The translations under genes were made by a program, and so were the position numbers. A stretch of 64,000 nt of DNA from Oxyruncus cristatus. Taxonomy: Eukaryota; Chordata; Aves; Passeriformes; Cotingidae. Of this stretch, positions 12,228 through 24,200 are shown one piece after another; positions within the stretch are counted from its first letter, which is position 1, and every line of letters begins with the position of its first letter. The stretch is from NCBI GenBank assembly GCA_013399855.1, contig VXAY01002121.1, forward strand, positions 124,001-188,000. Direction: 5' to 3'. Under the pieces are notes generated by a model. That model was given only the letters and a program-made list of their open reading frames with translations. It was not told where the DNA came from and did not search any database.

Positions 12228-12455
12228 ACCTTTGATATTTTTGGTGATTGAAGGTGGTTGCACAGTGAATCATCCCCTGATGTGTCCAAAAGAACCTTCC
12301 TCTTACAATAGGAAGAAAGTGTGTGATTCCTCTCCTGTGTGGCTGGATAAGTCTAATGAAACAACATTTTCCAGCAACACTTGCATTTTAGATATGAAAT
12401 CTCTCAACAGAGAACTGGGCAAAGTGACATCTGAAAAAGCAAAGGTGACTGAACT
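12228..12455 (+). other. Candidate coding exon B (unconfirmed)
   Basis: The block has an acceptor at ctctttttaaaacag (AG at 12226-12227) and stays open from 12229 through about 75 codons. Near the end is a charged, heptad-like stretch (LDMKSLNRELGKVTSEKAK) that could form a short coiled coil. The best donor is ACT/gtaagt after 12455 (phase 2); a weaker donor AAG/gtgact after 12444 ends in phase 0. Only the weaker one keeps the next block (13180-13246) open. I recognise no family. The opposite strand is also open at 12303-12536, which weakens the coding case. Confidence 0.2.
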
Positions 12456-13179
12456 GTAAGTGATCTGGCATAGAGAACTTTCTTCCAAGTTTAGCAAAAC
12501 TAACTGCAGGGAACAGGTACACATAGGTACCTGCATGATATTTGAGTGGTGTCAGGTTAGTCTTGGTACCTGCCTAAACATCCCTCATCCATTGAATGTA
12601 ATCATATTTTATATTATCTTTGACAAGACTGTTTTGAGGCAGCCAGTTCACCTTACTGAGGTATTTTAGTTTTTCAGAAAGGCCACCAGAAAAACTGTAG
12701 GCCTAAGAAGGTTTCTTGGGATAAGTGGATTACAGGGATGAATTGGTCTAGTAATCATCCTATTAACAGCATGTCTGTGATGATCCTTTTTCCTTGGTTA
12801 AAGAAGAGAATGAAGATGTGAAAATTCCATTGAAAAAGGAGCTTTTAACTGTTTGCTAGTACTGACTTTGGTCAACAGTGAGCTGCAGTGTTATTAAAAT
12901 AATATAATTCAGTGATGGAAATAATTGCTACAACTAACATAACTGTCACCTTAATACATTGGAAAATAACATTAGGGAATTTTAAAAAGCAGCATGTTTA
13001 AATTAAAAATGTAAATTAAAAATGGTTTAATTAATTGACCTTTGCAGCTTTTCCCAGATTGTTGTTTCTGCCAGGAAATGTTAAGCTAAAGAAGACAAAA
13101 AATTACTTTGATTTCAGCAATAAAGAATGCTGACTTTATTTCTAGTTAAATAAATCTCTGACTTTTATATTGTCTTTAG

Positions 13180-13246
13180 GATGATCCATGTGAAGCAAAC
13201 CTAGTAAAGTTAAGAGGTGTTATTGAGACCCTGATTAAACTGAAAG
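13180..13246 (+). other. Candidate coding exon C (unconfirmed)
   Basis: This 67-nt block has a good acceptor (ttatattgtctttag) and a usable donor (AAAG/gtaata). It is open only if entered in phase 0, giving DDPCEANLVKLRGVIETLIK then LK, a leucine-rich amphipathic peptide. It ends in phase 1, matching the microexon-like block at 13368-13396. Both other phases hit stops, so either the chain is real in this one phase or this is a chance block. No family is recognised. Confidence 0.2.
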
Positions 13247-13367
13247 GTAATATGGGCTTAAATAAAGACCTTGGGATTTAAATTCCCCAAACATGCTGAA
13301 AAGAGCTTCAGCCATGTGTTAGGACTTACAAAAATGACTTCATTTCTTACCATCCTGTTTTTTTCAG

Positions 13368-13396
13368 CTATGCATAGTGGTACCTCAGCAGTCCAG
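13368..13396 (+). other. Candidate 29-nt microexon D (unconfirmed)
   Basis: A strong acceptor (catcctgtttttttcag) is followed after 29 nt by a strong donor (CCAG/gtagga). Entered in phase 1 it is open, reads AMHSGTSAVQ across the junction, and ends in phase 0. The splice sites are among the best pairs I saw in the window, but the block is too short to judge by content. Confidence 0.15.
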
Positions 13397-14614
13397 GTAG
13401 GAAACATCTCCTCAGGGAACATCTCAGGGCCTCAAGCATCTTTTTTTTTTATATATAAATGTTTCGGGGTTTTTTAAATTTAAATATTTAGCAGAAAAGT
13501 AATTCAGTGCTTACCCTGCACTATTCACATAGTTATTAACAGAAGAAATAGCAAATGACAGTCAGTTTGAAGCTTATTAGAGGACTGAGAAATATTTGAT
13601 CAGTTCCTGGAATTGCTGCATCTGTTCTGCAAAGTTGAGCAGATTATTTGATTCTTTGTGTCTTAATGACTGCAAGTGTAACTGGGGGCACATCTTGTGT
13701 TAGTCCCAAGTAAGATTACACATCCCCAAAGCAAGTCTTCAATTCTTTGCTCATCATAGCTAATTGTGTTGCAAATTCTGTAGTGCAAGGATTAATTATT
13801 ATTATGTGCTTTTTATCTGGCACATTGGGCCATAACTGTGCTACCAGAGTATAAACAAAGTGCAGCAAAATTACAGGTACTTTAGATCCCCAGAAGAAGA
13901 CTAAAAATTTAGCAAGTGTTCTTGATTCCTAATTCTACTTCATTCTCCCAGATACTAAACTCCATTTTGTTCTACCAGAGTATTTCCCACTTCCATAACT
14001 CTCTTCCATTTTGCTTAAATTATATAATTGTTAATTATCTCAGATCTTTTACATCCACTGACGATTTTTCCACAAGGAAATGTGCAGTTTACACATGACT
14101 GCATGCCCAGGTGATTGCCCTTCTAAACCAGACATTACCAGAACAAGTGCCATGCCATTAAGAGGACGCTGTTTCAGAACACAACTGCAAATGCCTTGCC
14201 TTTTTCCTCTCTTTGGAAGGTGTGCTCAGGGTTCTCCCCTGTTAGCGACGCTTTTCAACTTCTGTCACTATTTTGACATTTTGATGCATCGCTGGGGAAT
14301 GCTGAAATAGTTGGTTTGACACTGGTGTCACAACCTTCCATCTTTGCGTGAAAGCATCTATTACTGTATTTCCACGTCTAACCACCATCCAGACACTCAT
14401 GACAAACCACAACAGTCATGTTAGCCCAAGTGAAGGGGAGAAAAAGAAAATCTTCACAGCTCACTGGCAAATCACCTGCACTCTGCTAAAGCAAGATGTG
14501 AGTGCTGATATTGCACAGAGTCCCTTGGAACAAAAGCAGGTCTCCATGCCAAAGGACAGCAGCACATGACGTGAAAAAAAAAAAAAGAGTTTTTTTGGTG
14601 TGTGGGGGAAAAAG
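13397..14614. other. Unique DNA, no gene recognised
   Basis: There is T-rich low-complexity sequence at 13440-13490. The open frames at 13916-14098, 14080-14310 and 14348-14569 overlap, carry no recognisable motif and are of chance length. A poly-A run of 13 occurs at 14574-14586, just upstream of an old CR1 tail. Confidence 0.5.
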
Positions 14615-14812
14615 AGTTGCAGAAAGAATGGCTGTGCTCTGGAACAGGCTCTATGGGTTTGTGGAATCTCCATTCTTGGAAGTTGTCATAACTCATCTGG
14701 AAAATATTCTAGGCAACGTTATCTAGTGTAAAAACTAATGCTCCATTGTGCATGGGGGTCGGACTAGAGGAACCACAGCGGTTCCCTCTGCCTAAAATAG
14801 TGTATGATTTCA
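14615..14812 (+). mobile_element. Old CR1 LINE 3' end (sense), divergent
   Basis: The + strand translation gives a degraded version of the CR1 ORF2 end (AVLWNRLYGFVESPFLEVVI, then THLENILGN). A CR1-like 3' UTR (gggggtcggactagaggaac) and a worn tail (tgtatgatttcag) follow. Similarity is visible but weak, so the copy is old and the boundaries are approximate. Confidence 0.6.
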
Positions 14813-15770
14813 GAATATGCTCTGCCTGTCTCTCTTATTGGGTACTGAGGACACTTCCATGACTGGCTTTGATTGCATGTGTAACTTTTAGATGATTAGA
14901 CTAAGTGAGACACTCCTATTCCAAGGCTGAGGGTCCTTGGAAGAATATAAGTGTGGGAATTAACACCAGAAAACAGATACGGTTCAACTATCGTGTCAGG
15001 AACGTATGTGCTCATGCATGACAGAGGCCACCAGGAAACCCAAAATTCAGATAAGTTTTTCACAAATTAGGTGTGGAGAATATACACTGTGATTTCAGGG
15101 AACAATTACCCCTGGAATGAAGTATCAGGAAAAAATATGATGAAAAATTATTGTGCTTGGTACCACAAGGCTTGTATCAAAGCCAGCTTCTACAGCAGCT
15201 GAGATGCATCCTGTCCTCTTGACAGATTTTGAGTCTTCCTGGTGAAAAAAAGTAATTTATTCCTATTTTATTCCTATTTTAAGGAACATATGTTTCTTTG
15301 AAGTCGGTTCAGTTTAGTTTCTCCCTATAAAAGCAGCAGGGAGATAAAACCATCTCAACAGCACAGTACAGTCCATTTAACATCTGTATTTCCTTCTGGA
15401 CATACCTCTTTCTACCCATTTGCCACATGGGGAAATTAAGACAACCATGATTCTAATTTAATTCCCTTAGGAACATAGAGGGAGATACAGCAAAGACCAC
15501 TGTCTGCATTAAGAATTTGTGCAGGGCAGCTACTTTGATATCACTTCATATCCTTACTTAGTGAACACTGATTCCTCCATGAGGGTTCCCCCCCGAGCTC
15601 TCCACGTTTCAACACTGTGTGAGTAGTCTTGTGTATTCTCTCAAAGCCAGTTGCATTTACCAGATGACACCTAAAGTAATGTAGCTAAAAAGGTGGTCTA
15701 CAGCTATTAATTTGGAAAGCAAAATTACTCCTTGATTTTCTGGTCTTCAAAAAAATTCAGATTCCCCTGA
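14813..15770. other. Unique DNA up to the assembly gap
   Basis: No gene or known repeat was seen. A short imperfect duplication of TTATTCCTATT occurs at about 15258-15282. Confidence 0.55.
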
Positions 15771-15813
15771 NNNNNNNNNNNNNNNNNNNNNNNNNNNNNN
15801 NNNNNNNNNNNNN
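15771..15813. other. Assembly gap (43 N)
   Basis: A run of 43 undetermined bases is followed directly by c, eight A and fifteen C (15814-15837). A gap beside a long C homopolymer usually marks a GC-extreme or hairpin-prone stretch that sequencing failed to cross. The true gap length may differ from 43. Confidence 0.97.
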
Positions 15814-15837
15814 CAAAAAAAACCCCCCCCCCCCCCC
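15814..15837. repeat. A8-C15 homopolymer at the gap edge
   Basis: Eight A (15815-15822) are followed by fifteen C (15823-15837). The opposite strand has a G15 run that could form G-quadruplex-like structure, which would explain the adjacent gap. Confidence 0.9.
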
Positions 15838-18520
15838 AGCACTTACTTATGGGTTTTTACTTGACTGTTATACACTCAGCAATGTTTCTATGGTTTCCTT
15901 CCTGGTACTTTTTTGGAATATATTTTGAAAACTTGGCAGCCATACAGCATTTCTTTATATTGTGCATGCTAACTATCAGATTTTTAATGAGATGGCTATG
16001 AAAATCTCAGTAGCAAAGGCATAGAAAAACTACTGCTCAGAATTCTGCCTTGTCTCATAAAAAGCAGTAGGAGTACACATCCTGGATATCACTCAGTCTG
16101 TAAGCTCAGGCTGGATAATCACAGGCATATTTTTAAGGCCCAAGCTCAGCACTTGCCTTCTCTACTACTGCAACTTGATGTCACTCATTACAACACCCAT
16201 AAAATTATTTGGCAAGATCCTTGGGCCAAGAATTGTTTATTTGTTCTGCAAAGTTCCCAGCTAACCAAAGTAGCTAAGCTGAATTAACAGTGTTAGTTTG
16301 AGAGTGGGTGGCTTTGATATGACCAGTTCTCTGTCAGAGTGAATTGTTTGCAAATCCATAACCATACCTGGCTTTAGCACAACATCATGGAGTATTTTAC
16401 TGTATGGCATTTTAGAAAGGGGTGGGTGAGATATATCCATGATATTGAACACTACTTTATATATTGCTATTTTCCAGCTCTTAAAAAGCCCCCTCCACTT
16501 AGGATTTTCCTGTGCTGGTGTTTTAACTGGTTCACCTCCACCTCAGGTATAGGCAGCAACAGAAGAGTCTGATTGTACCACATATAGGCCTGTCTGCTCC
16601 AGCTTTACTTCAGATTATCTTGCTAAAAATATAACCAAACAGGTAGTATCATCCTCTTCCTTAGGAAAACAACATCTTAGAGACTCCTGATGTGGTTCTT
16701 GCCTATGCTGGAACCCAGGCAGCTGCGTTTTCTCTGCTGCTGTTATCCAATTTTCTAGCAATTAAACAACTGGTTAATTATCTGACTAACTGACTGTGGA
16801 TGACTCTCTGTACTACAACTATTCCTTCATTTTACTATGCATAGAGTAGACATGGCTTATTGCTTTTAGATCTGGTTGCATTCCACCATTGGGGGTTTAT
16901 GACTGATTTTGCTTGAATTCAGTGCTGAGATTTCTTTAAATTTCATCATATTTTAGTCACTATCTTTTCCCAAGCCACAGTAGTGTTTACCATTGCCTGT
17001 TTCATCTAAGTGTGACTCCAACCAGGCATCAGTCCAAAAGTGGAAAAGATTTTGATTCACACTCCTGAGGAAATAACTAGCATTTGGAATTTTTCTTTAC
17101 CTGGTTCATCTGGAATAACCTGTCCTAGTGGAATTCACAAGAATATGAGGTTTCTTGGGTACTAATTCAGTATCTTTGGCACTTAACATTCAACTGCAGT
17201 GATTCTGTATTCAGATGCACAGAGTTGCAATTACAGTCATTGTAGGAGATAAAATATTGTTCTTTCTGCATGTTGGTGTGCATGCTGCTACTTGATTTTG
17301 GGACTCTGTTAATGTGGAAGATCTCAAAACGATGCAGTCAATTGCAGAGGTAACCACTGGTGTCTTCTGTTTCCTAATTCTGTATTTCTTTTTGAATAGT
17401 CTGTGATTATAAAGGAAGACATCAATTCTTTCCTTTTTCCTTTCAGTTGTAATACTGTATGTTGCTTAAAACAGTTGTCAATATTAAAAAGAAATGGTTA
17501 ATGCATTCCTTGCTGTGTATTTCAATACCTACTCACCATTAAATTCCTACTGGTCAAATTGTCCTTTGGTATATTGGCTAAAGCATTTGTTAGACTGACA
17601 GATATGGATATAATTTATAGATTTCTAAGTAAGCAAACAGGGAACATGCATAAATATAGATCTGAACAGTGCGAGTCAAGAGTGTGAGCCAATGAATGGG
17701 TGCACTTTGATACACTCCTACAAAGTCCTGGTGTCTTCTTAACCACAATTATTTGATGACGGTTTTTAGCTTTTTAAACTAATATTCAATATTCTAATAT
17801 TGACTGTGAAACCAAGAGCAGCTTGGGAAAGAAAGGAAAAGTAATAAACAGCACCTGTTTTACTGAACAATCTCCTGGAATGAAACTCTCATTAATGTAT
17901 AGAACAATGACCTGGAAATTTATCCAGCGAAAACAACAAAAAAGTGTTCAAAGATGATTAATCTTGTAAGTCTGTTGCACTAGCTCTGATTCTCAAGGGA
18001 AAAACAGCTTCATATTGATATTTGGCAAAGTTAATTTTAGTAGCTGATAATTGATGGATATTTTTCTAGTCTAATCTGGTTTCTTGATCTCTTGATCTCT
18101 GCTCTGTCTCCAAATAGGGTCCATTTATTTAATTTTACCCAGCAGCCCGATTATGCACCATAAGCGTATTTCCATTAATTAAAATCGGAAATGTCTATTG
18201 CTTTCTGTGTCCTTTTGCTAGAGATATAAATGCAAAAGAATCCCAGACTGGCACATTAAAAGAGGGTTGAGAAAATCACCCAGAAATGCTGAGATAAAGA
18301 AGACACCTGTATTCTCCCAATTGACTAGAACTCCTCAGGTGGAACCTTTCCCACTGAGAAGGCAGACAGTGAAGAGGACTGGACCCAATCTCAAGAGATC
18401 TGACTTATAAACCCAGGAGAGTTTGTTTTGTTTTGTTTTTCAAAGGGAAGAGGGAAGAAGAATTAACAGACAGTGAAATTGGGAGATAGTGGGGACAGGC
18501 AATGAAACATATAAAATATG
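15838..18520. other. Unique AT-rich DNA, no gene recognised
   Basis: Only short, motif-free open frames are present (16261-16452 -, 16387-16572 +, overlapping on opposite strands). (TTTTG)n occurs at 18421-18441. There is no repeat tail or splice-bounded frame of note. Confidence 0.55.
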
Positions 18521-18634
18521 TGTGGATGTGGCACTTAAAACATGGTTCAGCAGAGGACTTGGCAGCGTTGGGCTTATGGTTGCACTCAATAATCTTAAAG
18601 TTCTTTTCCAACCTAAATTATTCTATCATTCTAG
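18521..18634 (+). mobile_element. CR1 LINE 3' UTR and tail (sense)
   Basis: This short sense CR1 tail shows the characteristic order gatgtggcactt, agaggacttggcagcg, aataatcttaaagttctttt, ccaacctaaattattctatc. The open frames of 74 and 150 codons starting at 18489-18502 are produced by this tail and its flank and are not genes. Confidence 0.93.
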
Positions 18635-21029
18635 ATCCTCCTTACTGGTACCTTCCCCAACCCTTGACAGTCAGAGTCTTCAGGAGTTTCTACGGGCAGA
18701 TTTCAGGCTTTCATGTTCTCAAGTGAGGCAGTTTCCTGGACAGGACCACTCTGAGGTTTGTACCGAAGAGGAAACCCTCCTGCCCTGCCCCACGTTTTCC
18801 ATGGATTCTGCTTGGTTCTGTTGTACAACCAAGCCATGGGAGTTTGCACTTCAGCCTCACCAGTGGGAGGTGGACATCATGTCCAGCTCTTTCTGTGAAG
18901 ATGTTGAAGGGCTTTATGCAGGAGCTCACTTAACTCTATGAGAGCAGTGAGATTTTCTTTAATCAGGGCTGAGTACCCCTTTTTCTGTGGTTTGAAGTGG
19001 AAGCTCTTTGGAAGATGATTTTTACTGTGTTGCTATCATTACTTAAGTAGGGGCACAGACATGTTAAAAATAGAAAGTAAATTCTATTAAAAAGGAGATC
19101 AGACACTGTAAGCAGGCCAACCTTCAATTCAGCAATTTTAGTGAAAATATTGTGAATAATAATGGAGTAAAAATCTGAACCCATACAAATAACAGAAAAC
19201 ATTTGTAATGAGGGATAGAAGAAGGAATTTTAATGTTTGAGACACAGCCATTCTGCTAAGATCAAACTAGAACTTTTGTTGGCATTTGTCCACTGGCAGA
19301 ATGACTGCTAAATTTTCTACTTTCCACTGAAATGACCCTTTCCCCCTATATATACTTAATGCAGCTTGAATGGCATTTTGAACAAAAACTTGTGGCTGGG
19401 GACATGACTCAATTATTGTTTCCCAGCTCTGTTAGTGGGTGTTAATAAGTGGCCCCAGCAGTACTGATGAACTGAAGGAAAACGTGTTGGGGGTTGCAAT
19501 GCAGGGGTCTCTCAAAAACCTGTTTTACTTGTGTCTGTGCATGCTCCTGGCCCCACACAGGTAAAATGGCACCACTTGAACACCTGTGTCTCAGCCAAGG
19601 GCCTGAGTCTTTTAGCCAAAGGTAGTCAATCTTTTAATTACAGTGAAAATATTGGAAATAACTGGTTGTATACATAAATTAATAAAAAACCCCTAGAAAC
19701 CATTTAAAATTTCTGAATACAACCTAGGACTTTAGTATTTCCCCCATTCTTTCTCTTTATTCTTTCTCTTCTCTTTTCTCTGTATTTTTCCCTCTTTTCC
19801 TCTATTATTGTTTCTGTGGAAAAAAAAATCTCATTGGAAAAAAACGTTCCCTGCAGTTCTTTGTCTCTTACTGAGGATTTCCAGTAAGGAAAGGACAGAA
19901 CAGAAAGAAATGGGGGAAAATGACACCCATAACCTGAATATTTCAGGTAACCCAAATATTGCTGTTTCAGCTTTGAGCAAAATTTCAGATTGTGTTGAAA
20001 TTCTTTAGAGAAAGTAAGTTTCAATAGGTTTTGAATTTTAAGTTCCAACTCAGAAGAAATCAAGTAAATTATCTTCTGTGGTGGGAACATTAATTTGAAG
20101 TGATTTTTTTGGAATAAAACACTGGATTTTAATTGAGATAACATCATAGATTTTATTTTTTTTTTTTTTTTTTAGTGCAAACTGAAAAAATCAACAATAC
20201 TAACTGAAATTAGTGACTTATTTATCAGAGCACAAGAGCTTCTTTTTATTTTTATGATTTGGTTTATGTTTATGTTGAATTTGAGGTTACTTTTCTGAAT
20301 CTATCATTTTACTGTTACAAAGACACAGAAACTGAGTAATCTATATAAAAATAATTAAATTTTCTTTTAAAAAGTATACAAAAAGTTAACCTCTTGAATG
20401 ATAAAGGACATCTTATAAGGGTCAACATTTGAGATGGTTTGGTTGCTAGGAGACCATCACTAAAGATGGTCAGGATAGCAAATGTTTTATTTCAAATAAC
20501 AATTTTAATTAGTGTGCAGGTAATATACAAAGATAACAGGTATCTGTTGATGTAAAAGTATGTGTGGAAAAGAGCAGGATTAAGTTAAAAATTTTAGTGG
20601 AAATAAAGCAGCCTCAACATGTACAGTGAGTTCTTTTCATTGCTTAAAATGTATCTATAAAAGAAAAAAAATATTAATAAGGAGTCTAACCCTGATGAAA
20701 GATTCATTTTGCTTGTTGTAACATTCATTAATGGTATTGCATAAATAACACAAAATAACTTCAGTTCATAAAAACCACAGTTGCAGACTTTATCATGCAT
20801 GTGACGACTAGAACTGTTCAAAATGACTTCAGAAAGAAAAGGAAGTATATTAATTGGAAAAAAAAAAAAGGGATGAATTCTCACTGCAGGGTGAGAGACA
20901 TTTGGGCATATACAATGAAAATTGAGCAAGGCTGCAAAACTAGTCCAGGCCTTCAAATTCTTTATGGCTTGGGGGTACAATCCCGTGCCAAGATCTCCTT
21001 TGCCAAAGCACACAACTTCACCAAAACCC
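18635..21029. other. Unique AT-rich DNA, no gene recognised
   Basis: The stretch has a pyrimidine-rich tract at 19738-19806 and an 18-base poly-T at 20156-20173. Long - strand open frames at 19704-20147 (147 codons) and 20594-21013 (139 codons) are rich in K/F/L as expected from AT-rich low-complexity DNA. They show no domain and are treated as chance. Confidence 0.5.
19738..19806. repeat. Pyrimidine-rich low-complexity tract
   Basis: About 70 bases are almost entirely C and T (ttctttctctttattc-type). The corresponding - strand frame reads as K/R/E-rich peptide, which explains the apparent ORF there. Confidence 0.8.
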
Positions 21030-21294
21030 TCATGAAGCCTTGTCCCCCCGTTGTTTAAACCATCGGCGCTTTGATGGGGTAATTAGGATGTCACAGAACG
21101 CTGGGGAGGGGTTGCCATTCTGGGAATGGCATCCTGGAATGATGGGGGCTCTTGCAGAGCCACACCGAGGTTGCAGCTCAGGCTGGGAGAAAATGACACC
21201 TGAAGTACATCTCACGTTCCAGCTGGAAGAGAAGGCAGAACAGGGAGGAGAGGAAACCAAGTACGCATCTTTCAAATCTGACACTGATGAATGA
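21030..21294. other. GC-rich block, open on both strands; function unknown
   Basis: About 260 bases are visibly richer in G+C and CpG than the AT-rich flanks, with CpGs at several points from 21048 to 21263. Both strands are open: + 21040-21294 and - 21030-21284, 84 codons each. The + frame ends FQLEEKAEQGGEETKYASFK then SDTDE and is acidic. Neither frame starts with ATG at its head, and neither has a recognised domain. It could be an exon, a regulatory element or simply a GC-rich patch with few stops. Confidence 0.35.
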
Positions 21295-24200
21295 TTTAAA
21301 TCCCTTCTTGTCCTTCAAAAATTAAATGCTTAAGGGGAATTTTAAAAGTGCTTTCTGGCAAATCAGAGTAGGGTCTATGGCTTCTAGCAACCTTCATAAA
21401 TGACATTCAAGCGTTACTCAATTATAATATTTCCATGTTTATTTACTAGATATAATGTTACGTGTTCGTTGGTAAATTCAGGGAAAATGAGATTTATAGA
21501 AGTTTTCTGGGGCAGAATTGTTAAATATTTAATTCTCATTGTTGACAACACCCTTTCCAGGCTATAAAATACACTGTTTGCAAGTCTCAACACAAATCTA
21601 GCAAAACCAGTAAAAAATAAAATTCCCAAATCTGCACTGTTGAGGCCATTTCGTTTTAATGAGAACACTTTTGAAAAGATTCCCCTGTTTTCCTCCAAAT
21701 TCCAAAGCCTGTAGGCTTTTATTAAAATCCTCTTGAGGCTTTAAAAAAAAAAATCTGCATAAAATTTAATCGCGAAAATGAATGGAAGTTTGCAATATTT
21801 GTATCACAAAGATTTCTGTCAAAAAAACCCGCAGTTGGAAATAACATGCTGTTTGTCGTGTAATTGTTACTATTCACTAAGGCAGAAAAAGCAAGTGCAG
21901 AGAGCTAAAGAACTGACAGCCTAGTCATTTAAAACTACAGGTTGTCTCCTGGATGACAATAGTTTTCCAAGTAGAGCCTAACCCATGCCGAGAAGTTGCT
22001 TGCTGGAGGTATATATAGGGTAATATTTTAACACTTTACTTGAATAGAGATTTTTTTTCTTAAAAAGTAAGGAAATGCTGCTCAGGAAATGCAGAGGATG
22101 CAAGAATGGTATATTTTCTTGTTTGTCTTTTACTTCACAATGTTTTCTTATGCACAAGTTCTAAATTCCAGATTAATTGTGGACGTTGATTTAAACCTGA
22201 GCTGTGAAGCAGCAGAGAGGAATTTAGGAGAAACCAGTTTTCTGTACTGGAAACCCTCTTTAACTTAATTCTGCTGGGCAATAATCTCCCATCTTTAAAA
22301 TGAAGATAATAATTCCTGCTTGTCTCTTAGGTAGAATTAGAATTGGGAAAAGAAGAATGTAACATATTTATAAGGCTGTGGAAATGGGTAAAATGGCAGA
22401 TGAAGTGACTATTTTTCACACATAAGCAAGAAGAAATATGTGCTTGTTTTCACTAAAATGCTGAACAGATAGCCCTTATTTTTCCATCTGATAATATTGA
22501 AATAACAATACTCTGTAGAATCAGATACTCAGGTTGACAATATTATGACCTATAGCTCTTTACTAGCACAAGCATATCCTCAAACTGAAGCTGCAGGCAA
22601 GTGCTCTTGCCTGATTCACAATGATTCTATTAAAATTGTTAAGGATTAGATCTACTTGATCAGAAGTGACTGAGTAGAATAATTAACATTTTTTATTGCA
22701 GTTGGATAATTAATGGTTGAAGCCGGGATCTGCACAAAGCCAGCCAGATCCCCCACTGAAACCCAAACAAAGAAAGCACCAGCAAGGGTGAGTTCGTGTA
22801 GCTCAAAGAGAGTTTGAAGAGGTTTAACAAAACCTCAAACAATAAACCAGAGCTTTGGAAAATACTGTTCCTAGGATTGCAGTGAAAAAAAGAAAAACCC
22901 ACCTTCTTTGAATAGAGGGGGTTTTTTTTTGCTTTGTGCTAACAAAGCACGTTGTATTAACAAATCTCTGGAGATGCTGTAGTAACTCCAACTCGATTTG
23001 AAGGTAAGAAATAAGGCACATTAGATTTCAAGAGGATTTGCAAAGCCTTCAGCAGTTTTGTCCCAACTGCTACTACTATTTATTTTGTGTATTTGCTGTT
23101 CCTGGTTCATCTCATCCAGCTTTAGGCACTTAAATTAAACTTCTGGTCATAAGGCAGGTTTGTGTCTTGGGTGCATTAAATTGTCCTCTGAAGTTGCTGA
23201 TGTTTTTCTGTTGACCAGAGAGAAAGCTGGCGCTCCTTCCTCAGGTACGTCATTTTAAGTGACAGATCCAATCTTTAGTGGTTTGCTCGTGGTTATGCAG
23301 GTCAGAGGTTCTTGATGAACCTCTGTTTTATTCATGCATCACCTGTCTATATTTTTCATTAAGTGTTGCAGTAAATGTAATGCTGTTTCAAGTTCTTTTG
23401 GTGTCTGTATTTAATTTCAGTATTTTATGTGTCTGTGAATTTGGACCCCTGAAAATAACAGGTATTTTAGCATTGACTTCAAGGGCAGCAAGGTGAGATC
23501 CTGCCCATTCTCTGGACTTTACAGCCCTTTAAAAATCAAACAAATAATTAACAGCAAAAGAATAACGAAGGATAATTTTTCTGACCACGCGTGAGAACAA
23601 TATGCTCCTGAGCTTCATGGACTTTTGTCTCTGATTTTAATAAAGCTTGGATTGGATGATAACTGCATTTTCCTGTCTGCATTCGTGCAAGCATTGTTGT
23701 ACCAGACACAGGGAATTTAGTGTGTGCACCAGGAATCAGGGACTTGGGTCTGCTTGGGAGGTGCACAAGAGTGCTTCTGTCTGTCTTGGCCAGGTGTTAT
23801 TCACAGACTTAAATTTGGATGTCAACAATAAATAAATGAAATCTGTGTAATATAGACCTGTACTGTATCAATAGTGCAATCACTTAGTTATGAAATGTTT
23901 CAATAGCAAAGGCTGTTTTTAATGGCTCTTTAAAGCCAAATATATGTATGTCTATCGGACCAACAAATAGAGAGATAATGGGTAGCAAATAATTTCTTCT
24001 GTATAACATCAGGTTATACAGCAAAGTAAAAAATGACTGACATGGTTTCACTTATTACAAGTGTATAAAAAAATATTTCCATATAATTAATTCTGAAAGT
24101 AAGGTTTATATCTGTTACTAAAGACAAGACATTCATTCCCTGCTTTATTCTATATATTTCTTTGCTTTCAGCTAGTAATCTTTCTTTGAAATACCATGGA

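Noticed and set aside
18489..18941. 150-codon open frame (+)
   Set aside because: It begins in and around a CR1 3' tail (18521-18634) and continues into unique DNA without any recognised domain.
19704..20147. 147-codon open frame (-)
   Set aside because: It overlaps the pyrimidine-rich tract at 19738-19806, which reads as K/R/E-rich peptide. The remainder is K/F/L-rich as AT-rich DNA gives by chance.
20594..21013. 139-codon open frame (-)
   Set aside because: It is F/L/I/S-rich with no motif, and an opposite + frame is open over much of it.
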